Positions 49,414-57,600 of a DNA stretch of 64,000 nucleotides are shown in pieces; position 1 is the first letter of the stretch; each line of letters begins with the position of its first letter. The notes beneath the pieces were generated by a model. It was not told the DNA's origin. It saw nothing but the letters and a program-made list of their open reading frames with translations, and searched no databases. A program made the position numbers and the translations under genes. This DNA is from Branchiibius hedensis (GTDB lineage Bacteria; Actinomycetota; Actinomycetes; Actinomycetales; Dermatophilaceae), in the NCBI RefSeq assembly GCF_900108585.1, contig NZ_UESZ01000001.1, forward strand, positions 1,798,001 to 1,862,000, given 5' to 3'.

Positions 49414-50919
49414 TCAGACCGGCACCCGGCTCGCGGCGATGGTTCCGGCGAGCTCGGCATACGGTTCGGCGACGATGCCCGCTTCCCATATTTCGGCGGA
49501 CACCTTGAACAACACTTCGAGGCGACGAGCGGCCAGCACCGACCACGCCTCCCATTCGGACTTGTCCGCGCTGTGCAACGGAGGCGGCTGGATAGCCAGG
49601 ACCGAGTGCATCGCGGCGCGTAGGCGGGTGTTGGAGCCGTCCTGCATAGACGCTCGCAGACCCAGGTTGGTTTGGACGGTGGCGCACAGGCTGGCGAACG
49701 TTAAGCCCAACGAGCGGATCGCTGAAACGTTGCCTGCCAGCGTCGTGCCGTTCTGCACGTCGTAGGCGTGCAGCGCGTCCAGTGCCATCGTTGTAGAGGT
49801 CATCGCGGCGATGGCCGCGTAGCTGTTGGGGTTCAGGGTGCTGCCGGTTCCGGGGACCGTCTGCCCGGCGGGCAGCACTTCCTCCCACGACTTGGCTTCG
49901 GTTACCACGGTTGCTCCGTTCATCGACTGACTGCCGTGCTCGGCAGCCACAGGTACGGTGCGACGCACACCCGGCAGAATCGTCGGGATCGCCAAACTCG
50001 GCCCGATCAGGGCCGACGTCGTTTTCGCTGAAACCGCGCGTTTGGCGTTGCCGGTCGGACACACCAGTGCCAGCGGGCACCACCCGCACAGTCCGGACTC
50101 CTTCATCGCGAAAACGCCTGTGTCGCTGTTCTTCTGGGCGATGTCGTGGCTGCGTTTGAACGCCTCCACGGTGTCGCGCATAGCCTCGCGGCTGTAGTCG
50201 ACCTCTTTGGCTTTGCCGACGGCGGTGTAGATGAGTGTCGCGCCCACAGGCAGCTTCCCGGTCAGTGCCGCGATAGCCATGCCGTAGATGCGTTGCTGGT
50301 CTGCGTAAGCGTCCCGGTCGCCCTTGTAGGGCGTGCGTGGCTTGCCGGTTTTCCAGTCCAGGATGCGCGTGTCGATCTTGTTCGGTTCGCGCGCATAGAC
50401 GTCGATGTACCCGCGAAGCGGCACTTTGGCGATGGTGAGGTTCTCCAACGGCACTTCGGTCCCGATGACGTCCAACGCCCTCAGGTCGATCGCGTCGGAT
50501 ACCTTCTCCATCTTGGCGGCGACCTCGCCACGCCACGACGTGACCTTCATCGGGTCGTCCGGGGCGACCACATCGTCGCGGACCGTTTCGATGCGTGCCA
50601 GCAGGTCGTGCAGCGTCTGCGCGGTGCGCTGCTCCGCCGGCAACGCCAACGCCTCCTCCAGCACCGCGTGAACCGCGGTTCCTTTCTCGGCGGCACCGAA
50701 CGGGTCGGCCGAACGAGGCAGGGAACGCTCCACCGCCCACCGGGCATGGCAGCCGTCGTGCAGCGCGGCCGCCGTCGAAGGTGACAACGGACGCGGCTTC
50801 AGCAACGACTGTGCGCCCGGATGTTCACGATCAGTCACGATCAAGGAGCCGCCCTGGAACGCCAGCCACTGATTCAGTTCGGGCGCGTCATGGGGGTCTG
50901 GACCGGTTGGCTTACTCAC
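49414..50919 (-). CDS. RecB/AddB-like PD-(D/E)xK exonuclease
   Basis: 501 aa, GTG start 6 nt after a Signal I element. RecB-like core at ~80-300: FGAAEKGTAVHAVLEEAL (GxxxH), LRGYIDVYAREPNKIDTRIL with catalytic D, DWKTGKPRTPYKG (D-x-K-T-G), and YADQQRIYGMAI (QxxxY). Cysteines in CGWCPLALVCP probably bind an iron-sulfur cluster or zinc with a partner. The C-terminal ~200 residues are unassigned. Phage and plasmid homologues process DNA ends for recombination. Divergently paired with the 51102 gene. Confidence 0.83.
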   Translation of the reverse strand: MSKPTGPDPHDAPELNQWLAFQGGSLIVTDREHPGAQSLLKPRPLSPSTAAALHDGCHARWAVERSLPRSADPFGAAEKGTAVHAVLEEALALPAEQRTAQTLHDLLARIETVRDDVVAPDDPMKVTSWRGEVAAKMEKVSDAIDLRALDVIGTEVPLENLTIAKVPLRGYIDVYAREPNKIDTRILDWKTGKPRTPYKGDRDAYADQQRIYGMAIAALTGKLPVGATLIYTAVGKAKEVDYSREAMRDTVEAFKRSHDIAQKNSDTGVFAMKESGLCGWCPLALVCPTGNAKRAVSAKTTSALIGPSLAIPTILPGVRRTVPVAAEHGSQSMNGATVVTEAKSWEEVLPAGQTVPGTGSTLNPNSYAAIAAMTSTTMALDALHAYDVQNGTTLAGNVSAIRSLGLTFASLCATVQTNLGLRASMQDGSNTRLRAAMHSVLAIQPPPLHSADKSEWEAWSVLAARRLEVLFKVSAEIWEAGIVAEPYAELAGTIAASRVPV

Positions 50920-50925
50920 CTATGC

Positions 50926-50936
50926 ACGGTGCGACG
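50926..50936 (-). promoter_or_regulatory. Signal I element
   Basis: Minus-strand 11-mer, 6 nt before GTG 50919. Confidence 0.65.
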
Positions 50937-50955
50937 CTGCGCTTGCTACGTCACC

Positions 50956-50996
50956 AGGTTTCGCCAGTCCGCGCTGCGCGCGAACAGACGAAACCG
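50956..50996. promoter_or_regulatory. Palindromic upstream element (GTTTCG ... CGAAAC)
   Basis: GTTTCG at 50958 and CGAAAC at 50989; nearly the exact reverse complement of the 12741-12781 element. It lies between two divergent Signal I elements, as a shared operator would. Confidence 0.55.
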
Positions 50997-51052
50997 ATTG
51001 CGCCGTCCTGCACTGACCTGAATGACGAGCGCAGGCTCCACTGGTGGACCTT

Positions 51053-51063
51053 CGTCGCACCGT
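51053..51063 (+). promoter_or_regulatory. Signal I element
   Basis: Exact 11-mer, 38 nt before ATG 51102; no start codon at the usual spacing. Confidence 0.5.
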
Positions 51064-51101
51064 ACGGGGGTAAGTGATCCTCGCCTCGAAAGTTGTTGAC
51101 C

Positions 51102-51659
51102 ATGTCCAACCAGTCACCGGCCGACCCGGCCGTCATCCAGTCCGCGCTGATCGCGGCATACTCCATGGTGCCGATGCCGACTGCTGAGCAGATGGCTGCG
51201 GAGAACCTGCCGTTCTCCCCCGCCGAGTACCGTGAGGCGCTGGTCGCTGAGCAGGCGAAGCAGTTGCTCATGTCGACATCTCCCGGTGGTCGCCTGTTCG
51301 CTGATGTCGCTCCGGTTGCCAACGGGGAGAAGGTGTTTCGCTCCATCGTGGCGGGCGTGTCTACGGAGGCGTCCTCAGGTCGAGTCATCGTCACCTTGCA
51401 CACTCGGGTGTCGGACCGCACCCCGGAGGGGACCGAGACGATCCGCACCGAGCACCTGTCCAACCCGTTCGGTCGCGTTACCGCGCGCATCGCCCGTGAC
51501 TTGATCGGTCACAAGGTGCTCGTGTTCGGCGAAATGCAGGAGATGACCGGCCGCGCCGGCCAGAAGGTTCGCGTGTTGAAGGGCCTCAAAGACCTCGGCA
51601 CTGCCTCGCAGGCCGAGATCGACGCGCTGCGTTCCGGCACGACCGCGAACGCTGCCTGA
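51102..51659 (+). CDS. Hypothetical protein, possible OB-fold ssDNA-binding type
   Basis: 185 aa from ATG 51102. The N-terminal third is helical. Residues ~80-165 look like a five-strand barrel: VFRSIVAGVSTEASSGRVIV, TLHTRVSDRTPEG, LSNPFGRVTARIARDLIGHK, VLVFGEMQEM and RVLKGLKDLG, in the style of SSB-like OB folds. Pairing with a RecB-like nuclease fits a recombination module of nuclease plus ssDNA-binding/annealing protein. No family match could be confirmed by eye. Confidence 0.5.
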   Translation: MSNQSPADPAVIQSALIAAYSMVPMPTAEQMAAENLPFSPAEYREALVAEQAKQLLMSTSPGGRLFADVAPVANGEKVFRSIVAGVSTEASSGRVIVTLHTRVSDRTPEGTETIRTEHLSNPFGRVTARIARDLIGHKVLVFGEMQEMTGRAGQKVRVLKGLKDLGTASQAEIDALRSGTTANAA

Positions 51660-51718
51660 CCTGGGGTCAGCCGCCTCTGATCCGGGCGGACGACGCTTGC
51701 CTGCCGAAGCGTCATGCC

Positions 51719-51729
51719 CGTCGCACCGT
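51719..51729 (+). promoter_or_regulatory. Signal I element
   Basis: CGTCGCACCGT, 6 nt before ATG 51736. Confidence 0.6.
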
Positions 51730-51735
51730 ACGGGC

Positions 51736-51942
51736 ATGACGCTTTCTGCTGCCGCACTCACCGCTGCCCACCACGCCGCACACGGCTACGCCCACTCCTC
51801 TGGCTTCGGCTCCCTGGGCGGGATCATCGCGCGCTCGATCATCCACGTCGCGACGTGGCGTCTACTGGGTCGCTTGCCGCTGGGGGCGGTTCTGTTGTTG
51901 GCGGTGGCGGCAGGTGCGTTCATCGTGTTGCGCCGCCGGTAG
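51736..51942 (+). CDS. Small membrane protein
   Basis: 68 aa; start set by the Signal I spacing. His/Gly-rich N-terminus (AAHHAAHGYAHSSGFGS) and a hydrophobic C-terminal segment at ~46-64 ending RRR. No known family. Confidence 0.55.
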   Translation: MTLSAAALTAAHHAAHGYAHSSGFGSLGGIIARSIIHVATWRLLGRLPLGAVLLLAVAAGAFIVLRRR

Positions 51943-51956
51943 GTACCGCGCCGAAG

Positions 51957-51967
51957 CGTCGCACCGT
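51957..51967 (+). promoter_or_regulatory. Signal I element
   Basis: Exact 11-mer, 7 nt before ATG 51975. Confidence 0.6.
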
Positions 51968-51974
51968 TGCGAAC

Positions 51975-52625
51975 ATGAGCGATTCGACTGCCCCTGTTGA
52001 GGTTTCGGTGATGGACGACATCAATCGGCGTTGCGATCAGTGCGGTGCGCCCTCGGAAGTAGTGGTGTCCAATCAGCGCCTCGACATGGCGTTCTGCGGG
52101 CATCACTACCGGGCCCAGGCGACCGCGTTGGCTGACGAGGGGTTTTTCCCCGTGGAGCAGACCGTGGCGCCACCGGAGAAGCCCACCAAACTGGCCACAG
52201 ACTCTCCCGCACCCGCCCCTGTCCCGGCCGCGATGCTGACACGGCTGACCCGTCAGAGTTCGCCGGGCGTGTTCGAGGAGACGCTGACGAACGCCGACGG
52301 CCGCTTGACCAATGCTGGTGGTGGGCACGGCCAACCGGCTCTGCTGGTCTATCGCATGGTGGGTGGCCGCAGGGTTGTGCTGGAGTCGCGATCGTTCGTC
52401 GACGGGGTGCTTACCGACGACGGTGATTTGCCGGCGATCGTCACCTACGACATGCGAGGCCGTCCGTTCCAGGTGCTGCGGTTCCGGGCCGGGTTGCTGA
52501 GCGACGCACTCAACGATGACGGCACGGTCCGCGGGTTTGCGGTGGTGCGCATGGACACCGACGGCGAAGTCGAGCACGTCGAATCGTGGCGTGACGGTGT
52601 CCGCCAGGCTGGCCCGAATCGGTAA
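51975..52625 (+). CDS. Zinc-knuckle protein with DUF7455-like N-terminus and YD-type beta C-terminus
   Basis: 216 aa from ATG 51975 (open upstream, but Signal I fixes the start). Residues ~17-50: RRCDQCGAPSEVVVSNQ and MAFCGHHYRAQA, the C-x2-C ... C-x-H-H arrangement of the small actinobacterial DUF7455 proteins. A Pro-rich linker leads to a beta-rich C-terminal half (LLVYRMVGGRRVVLESRSF; VTYDMRGRPFQVLRF; VVRMDTDGEVEHVESW). Function of the family is unknown. Confidence 0.68.
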   Translation: MSDSTAPVEVSVMDDINRRCDQCGAPSEVVVSNQRLDMAFCGHHYRAQATALADEGFFPVEQTVAPPEKPTKLATDSPAPAPVPAAMLTRLTRQSSPGVFEETLTNADGRLTNAGGGHGQPALLVYRMVGGRRVVLESRSFVDGVLTDDGDLPAIVTYDMRGRPFQVLRFRAGLLSDALNDDGTVRGFAVVRMDTDGEVEHVESWRDGVRQAGPNR

Positions 52626-52629
52626 CTCG

Positions 52630-52658
52630 ACCCTGGCTTGTTCGATGTGGCCCATGTA
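52630..52658 (+). promoter_or_regulatory. Signal II promoter
   Basis: ACCCTG, 17 nt, CATGTA, then 7 nt to GTG 52666. GGTAACTCGACCCTGG is identical to the 63138 copy. Confidence 0.72.
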
Positions 52659-52665
52659 GATCTAC

Positions 52666-53292
52666 GTGAGCACCGATATCGACTTCGACACCAAGTTCCA
52701 GTCCGAGCAGCCCGTCGGCGACGACCTGCCCCCCTTGGAGTCTCTCGCTGAACCGCAGGACGCCCCAGCAGCACCCAAGCCGCGCAAATCGAAGCGGGCC
52801 GCGCAGCGTCCGTCCGCGAATGTCTCAGACGAGGCAAAAGCGGCGAAGGCTGCCGCCGAGCGTGACCGTCAGACCCGTAAGCGTCTGTTCGCTGCGATCG
52901 AACGCCACCGCTCGATGTCAGAGCTCGACGACGACTCGTTGGACGTTGCGGCCCGGCTACTTGGCTGCAAAACAGACCCGGCCGAGGTGGCTGTGTTCAG
53001 CCTGACGTCCGCCCCGAACATCAAGGCCCTGTCGTGCCTGGACTCGTTGCGCCCGTCCTCGACCGACCCCGAAGCGGTGATGGACGCGCTGGTTGAAGCA
53101 GTGGGTGTCGCAGAGGACAAGCCTTTGCTGCGCTCGGTGTGGGCGCTGTTGTCCAGCGTTGACTCCTCGCTGAGCGCCAAGGCCCCCACCGGCGACCCGG
53201 TCCACGCCGGACGTGACCTGGCGAAGGCCGCCCGCGACGTCGACCCCGAAGCGCTGGCGCGGCTGCACCGGATCGCCGAACTCATTTCCTGA
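52666..53292 (+). CDS. Hypothetical first gene of the T4SS operon
   Basis: 208 aa, GTG start. Acidic disordered N-terminus (~1-60), a basic KPRKSKRAAQRP patch, then helices (AKAAAERDRQTRKRLFAAIE; VAARLLGCKTDPAEVAVFSL). No signal peptide or membrane segment. First gene after a Signal II promoter and upstream of TcpC-like and VirB4-like genes, so a cytoplasmic transfer component is likely, but no homologue is recognised. Confidence 0.6.
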   Translation: MSTDIDFDTKFQSEQPVGDDLPPLESLAEPQDAPAAPKPRKSKRAAQRPSANVSDEAKAAKAAAERDRQTRKRLFAAIERHRSMSELDDDSLDVAARLLGCKTDPAEVAVFSLTSAPNIKALSCLDSLRPSSTDPEAVMDALVEAVGVAEDKPLLRSVWALLSSVDSSLSAKAPTGDPVHAGRDLAKAARDVDPEALARLHRIAELIS

Positions 53293-53333
53293 CCGCCTGA
53301 CTCACCGACCACCACCCCGAAGGGCTTGTCACC

Positions 53334-54443
53334 ATGGCCACCAACCTGTTGAACCGCAAGAAGGGCCGCGACGACGCGGTCGGGTCTTCGATCCTGGACG
53401 GCGGCGACCTGTACCAGGTCGAGGAGTTCGTCCCGCGCACTGACTTGGACCTGCGTGAGAAGAACATCCGCAAGGCGAAGGTCATCAAGTGGCTTCTGGT
53501 CGTCTTGCTCTGCGCCGTGCCGTTGTCGTTGTTCGCCGGCTGCCAGGCGCAGATCTCCGCCTCCGACCTGTCGAAGAAGGTCACCGCAGCGCAGTCTGAA
53601 AGCGCAAGCCAGCAGGTGTCGTTGACGGTGTCCGACCCGGGCAAGTTCGCCGCATACCAGTCGCTGCAGTCGTGGCTGGCGTCGGTGCCGAACCCGTTGC
53701 CGGGCGGGCAGATCGTGTCGTGGGACGGTTCGGTGAAGTCGGCCGACTTCACCACCTCGAAGGTGTCCCGGATGACGGAGAACTTTACCGTTGTCGACGG
53801 CGCGGGCCGCGGGTACACCGCTGCGTTCCAGGTGGCGATCGACCCGCGCGGTGGCGCACAAACAGTCGCTGGGCCATCGCTGGTGCCAGTGGTTTCCGCT
53901 GCCACGGACGGGTGGGCACAGGATCAGACGCCATGGCCCGGGATCCAAGCCAACACGCAGGTGTCGGACTCGGTCAGCGCCGCGGTCAACTCGTGGGCGA
54001 AGGCGTACACCTCTGGCGATCCCGACCAGTTGCGGCTGGCTGTTGGTGACACCAACGCCGCCGACTCCTACGTGCCGATGTCCGGTGTGGCGTCAGTTGA
54101 GACGCAGTCCACGGCGTCGACGGCGACGAAGGCCGGTCTGGTGGTTCGTGCCCAGGTTGTTCTGCACTGGGCGGGCCGTTCGGCGAACACCTCGGTCCAG
54201 CCGTTGGAGTTCGACCTGTTGGTGTTGCGCGCCGACACCGCCGCCCCGCAGGTGGTGGCGTGGGGTGCGCCCGGTTCGGGCCTGACCGCCAAGCCTTACC
54301 AGAACGCCATCCAGGTGCCCGCCGATCTGCAGTCGACCCCCACCGCAGCCACGTCACCGTCCTCCAAGGCGTACGACACAGGCGGCGCGTCCGCGCCGAC
54401 GTCGGCTCCCACGTCGGTACCCACCTCGAAGGTGGCCCGCTGA
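53334..54443 (+). CDS. TcpC/VirB8-like conjugal transfer protein
   Basis: 369 aa; GAAGGG precedes ATG. N-terminal cytoplasmic ~55 residues, one membrane segment at ~57-76 (WLLVVLLCAVPLSLFAGC), then an extracytoplasmic part with two NTF2-like domains (~95-190, ending VVDGAGRGYTAAFQVAID; ~215-310, including AAVNSWAKAYTSGDPDQLRL). Thr/Ser/Pro-rich end. The architecture matches TcpC of Gram-positive T4SS, the VirB8 counterpart that scaffolds the channel in the wall space. Stop overlaps the next ATG. Confidence 0.85.
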   Translation: MATNLLNRKKGRDDAVGSSILDGGDLYQVEEFVPRTDLDLREKNIRKAKVIKWLLVVLLCAVPLSLFAGCQAQISASDLSKKVTAAQSESASQQVSLTVSDPGKFAAYQSLQSWLASVPNPLPGGQIVSWDGSVKSADFTTSKVSRMTENFTVVDGAGRGYTAAFQVAIDPRGGAQTVAGPSLVPVVSAATDGWAQDQTPWPGIQANTQVSDSVSAAVNSWAKAYTSGDPDQLRLAVGDTNAADSYVPMSGVASVETQSTASTATKAGLVVRAQVVLHWAGRSANTSVQPLEFDLLVLRADTAAPQVVAWGAPGSGLTAKPYQNAIQVPADLQSTPTAATSPSSKAYDTGGASAPTSAPTSVPTSKVAR

Positions 54444-54607
54444 TGCGCGGCGAGCTCGCCCCGCTGCCCCGGTCGTTGCCGATCGACCGGATGTTGGCGA
54501 CGTCGCGCAAGCATCCGCCGGGCGGCCTACGGATCCGCCGCGGTGACCAGACCAGTTCCATCACGACACGCACGATCACCACGAGGCAGGCTCCACATGG
54601 CAACTAA
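54443..54607 (+). CDS. Small hypothetical protein between TcpC-like and VirB4-like genes
   Basis: 54 aa in a TGATG overlap with the TcpC-like gene; overlaps the VirB4-like ATG by 11 nt. Basic and hydrophilic (RKHPPGGLRIRRGDQTSS), so not a VirB3/PrgI-type membrane protein. May serve mainly translational coupling. Confidence 0.45.
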   Translation: MRGELAPLPRSLPIDRMLATSRKHPPGGLRIRRGDQTSSITTRTITTRQAPHGN

Positions 54608-57600
54608 GACGACCCCGAAGCGGATGAACCGCCCCTTCACCGACACCGTGCCGGACTGGCCGACCGCGGTGAAGCAGGTCTACAACTCCGGCTTGGTCAT
54701 CTCGATCGACAATGACGTGTGGCTCTACCGACGTTGCCCGATGGGGCCGGTGACCTCAGCGATCACCGAGGACGACGCGCTGCGGGTTGGGCAACCGATC
54801 TTCGACGCGCTCGTGGAAATCGAGGGTCTTACGCGCACTGCGGTGAAGTCGCGACGGTTCTCCAAGAACAACTACCGCGAGTTCCACATGCTGCTGGTCA
54901 ACGTGCCGCAACGGTACGTGCCTGACGACGATCAGCCACTGAAAGGCTTTCTGTCACGGCAGTTTTCGGACGCCATCACCTACCGCCGGGAACTGTTGGT
55001 CGGAGTGAAGCTGCGCAACAGTGCGTTCCGCTCGGGCTGGCGGCAGTCGGTCGACGTCTTCTACGAGGCGCTGACGCTGCAGAACGTCGGCGTCCAGTTG
55101 CCCGAGTACGCGGCCGATTACCGTCGGGTCGATGCTGCTCTGACCCGAGCCGGTCTCATGGTCGCCACTCGCGCCGAGATGCACCTGGCCGACTCGTGGT
55201 GGAACCTGGGCGCCAACCCGGACGTGCCGTACCTGGTGCACTCAGACCACCTGCACATGTTCACCTCCACCACCTCCATGACGGAAGCGGCGCGACTGGA
55301 GAAGGCGGACGTCGACTGTCGTGAACCGGAATGGTCGGATCTGCACAACCACCACAGTCTCGGCTTCGTCGGGTTCGACACCTTCAACTACAACTGGCGA
55401 GATGTGAAGTCCCTGGAAACAAACTTCGTGGTCGAACTGGTCCGCCAGGGAGCGATGGCGGTCAGTTTCCGCGGCAAGGTGGAGCCGACGGCGATCACCC
55501 GCAACGAGTTGCGCACGGGCCGCCGCCGGATCCGGGCGGACATCACCGAAGCTCAGGCGCAGGGCGCGATGGACCGTCAGGAGCAGGAGGACAAGCAGGC
55601 CGCCATTGAGCAGATGGAGTCGCTCTACTCCTCTGCCACGCTGCACTTGCCGACCGTCATCGACGCGAGCATCGTTGCAGCCCTGAACGGTTCGCTGGAC
55701 GGCTCGTACGACGTGGCCGGGCTGACCCGCACCGTGAAGCTGTCCAACCTGGTCGAACGCCAGGAGAAGGCGCTAGCCGAGATGATGATGGGCTCCCAGG
55801 TGCGGTGTAACCCGCTGCTGCGTGACTTGCCCGCTACCGCAATGGCGTTCACGGGAGCCCCCGACTTGGCGGTGTGCGGTGACACCACCGGAGCACTGCT
55901 GGGGTTCACCGAGCACGACAAGCAGCCGGTCTACATCTCCAACGACGCCGCGTCCGTCGGCGACGCATTGCCGATCTTCCTGGTCGCCGGCGCCACCGGC
56001 TCGGGCAAGTCCCTGTCGATGCTGAACATGGCCTACCAGTGGGCTCAGGCTGGGATTCCGCAAGTCGTGGTCGATCCGAAACTGCTCCGGCTGGAAACCC
56101 GCATCCCGACACCTTCCGGATGGACCACCATGCGCGACGTTCAGGTTGGCGACCGGGTGATCGGACGAGACGGCCAGCCCTGCAACGTGGTGCACAAGTC
56201 GAAGGTCTTCCAGCCCGACGAAGTGACGATGTTCCGTTTCGAGTTCGACGACGGCCAAGTGCTGTTCGCCGATCTGCAGCATGAGTGGGTCGTAGCGACC
56301 CCGAAGGGTCGAAGCGCCATCGCTAACGGTCGGGGTATGAGTGTCGACGAGCTTCGCGAAGCGAGTCGTAAACTGACGGCTGCGGTGAGCGACCTGGATG
56401 GCGCTGCGGCCCACACCACTACGGATCTACTTCGACGGGCCCAGTCGCTAGGTGTCCATCGGTGGATGGCAGCACACCAATTGAGCGCGGATCTCGAACG
56501 GGCGGGAGTTTCATTTCGGTCCGACCCTGGCCGGCGCCGGAAGACCCGCTGGTGGGAACCCTCCGTCGCTTTCAAGGCGATGGCAGCGCAGGTGTTCAAT
56601 GAAGCCGAAATGGGCTCTCAGCACTGGCAAGTGGCAACCACCGAGGATCTCCTGCGGCGGTTGGAGAACCAGGGAAACGGCCGCCGCCAGACCTACTTCG
56701 CCACCCCTGTTGCCGCCGCCATCGAGGGCCAACACGCCAACCTCCCTGTCGATCCATACCTTCTAGGAGCGTGGCTGGGAGATGGCTACCGCAAGGCTGG
56801 AAGCATCTGCGCCGGCGCATCTGATGCCGCGGAGATGCACAAGCTCCTTCAAGAGTGCTGGCCGCGGCCGATCACCGAAACTGTCGAGCAAGAGGGCCGC
56901 GTCTCACTATTCGGGTTCCCCCGCGCCGAGGACCGCTGCAACTACGGCCACTTCAACTCGTGGGTGCCGACCGTCAAGGACTCCAAACGTTGCTACGCCT
57001 GCGGCACCAGCAAGAAGGATCTGACCACGGCAACAAACCTGACTTTGGGCCACCAGTTGGGCCGGGCGGGACTGATCGGCAACAAGCGCATCCCAATGGA
57101 ATACCTCCGCGCCAGCGCCAACCAGCGCCTTGCGCTGCTGCAGGGGTTGATGGACACCGATGGCACGGTGAAACGTAAGCGCGGCGAATGCAAGATCACC
57201 TTGTCTCGTAAAGTGCTTGCCGAGGATGTACTGACGCTGATCCGGTCCCTTGGCTTCAAGGCACACTGGCACGTTGAACGCGCAGTCGCCGTGTCTCGCG
57301 ACCTCGGGGGCAACGCGGTCCGAAAAGTCTACGGCGAGACGTACTCGATCACGTTCCAGCCCCACCGCCCGGTGTTCCGTCTGCCGCGCAAACTGGAAGT
57401 ACAGCCGAAGCCTGGCTTTAGGGCCCAGTTCGCCTACATCAAGTCGATCACACCGGTGGAATCGGAGAAAGGCCAGTGCATCCGCGTCGACTCTCCAGAC
57501 CACACCTACTTGGTCGAAGACTTCTTGGTCACCCACAACACAGGCTCGGACCACTCACCCACGGTCCTTGCCGCTGGCGGTCAAGTCGCGACCTTCGACG

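Noticed and set aside
49956-49966. Minus-strand Signal I 11-mer inside the RecB-like nuclease gene
   Set aside because: No start codon at 6-7 nt and no gene downstream in the right place; encodes ordinary residues of the nuclease (VRRTV). Considered coincidental.
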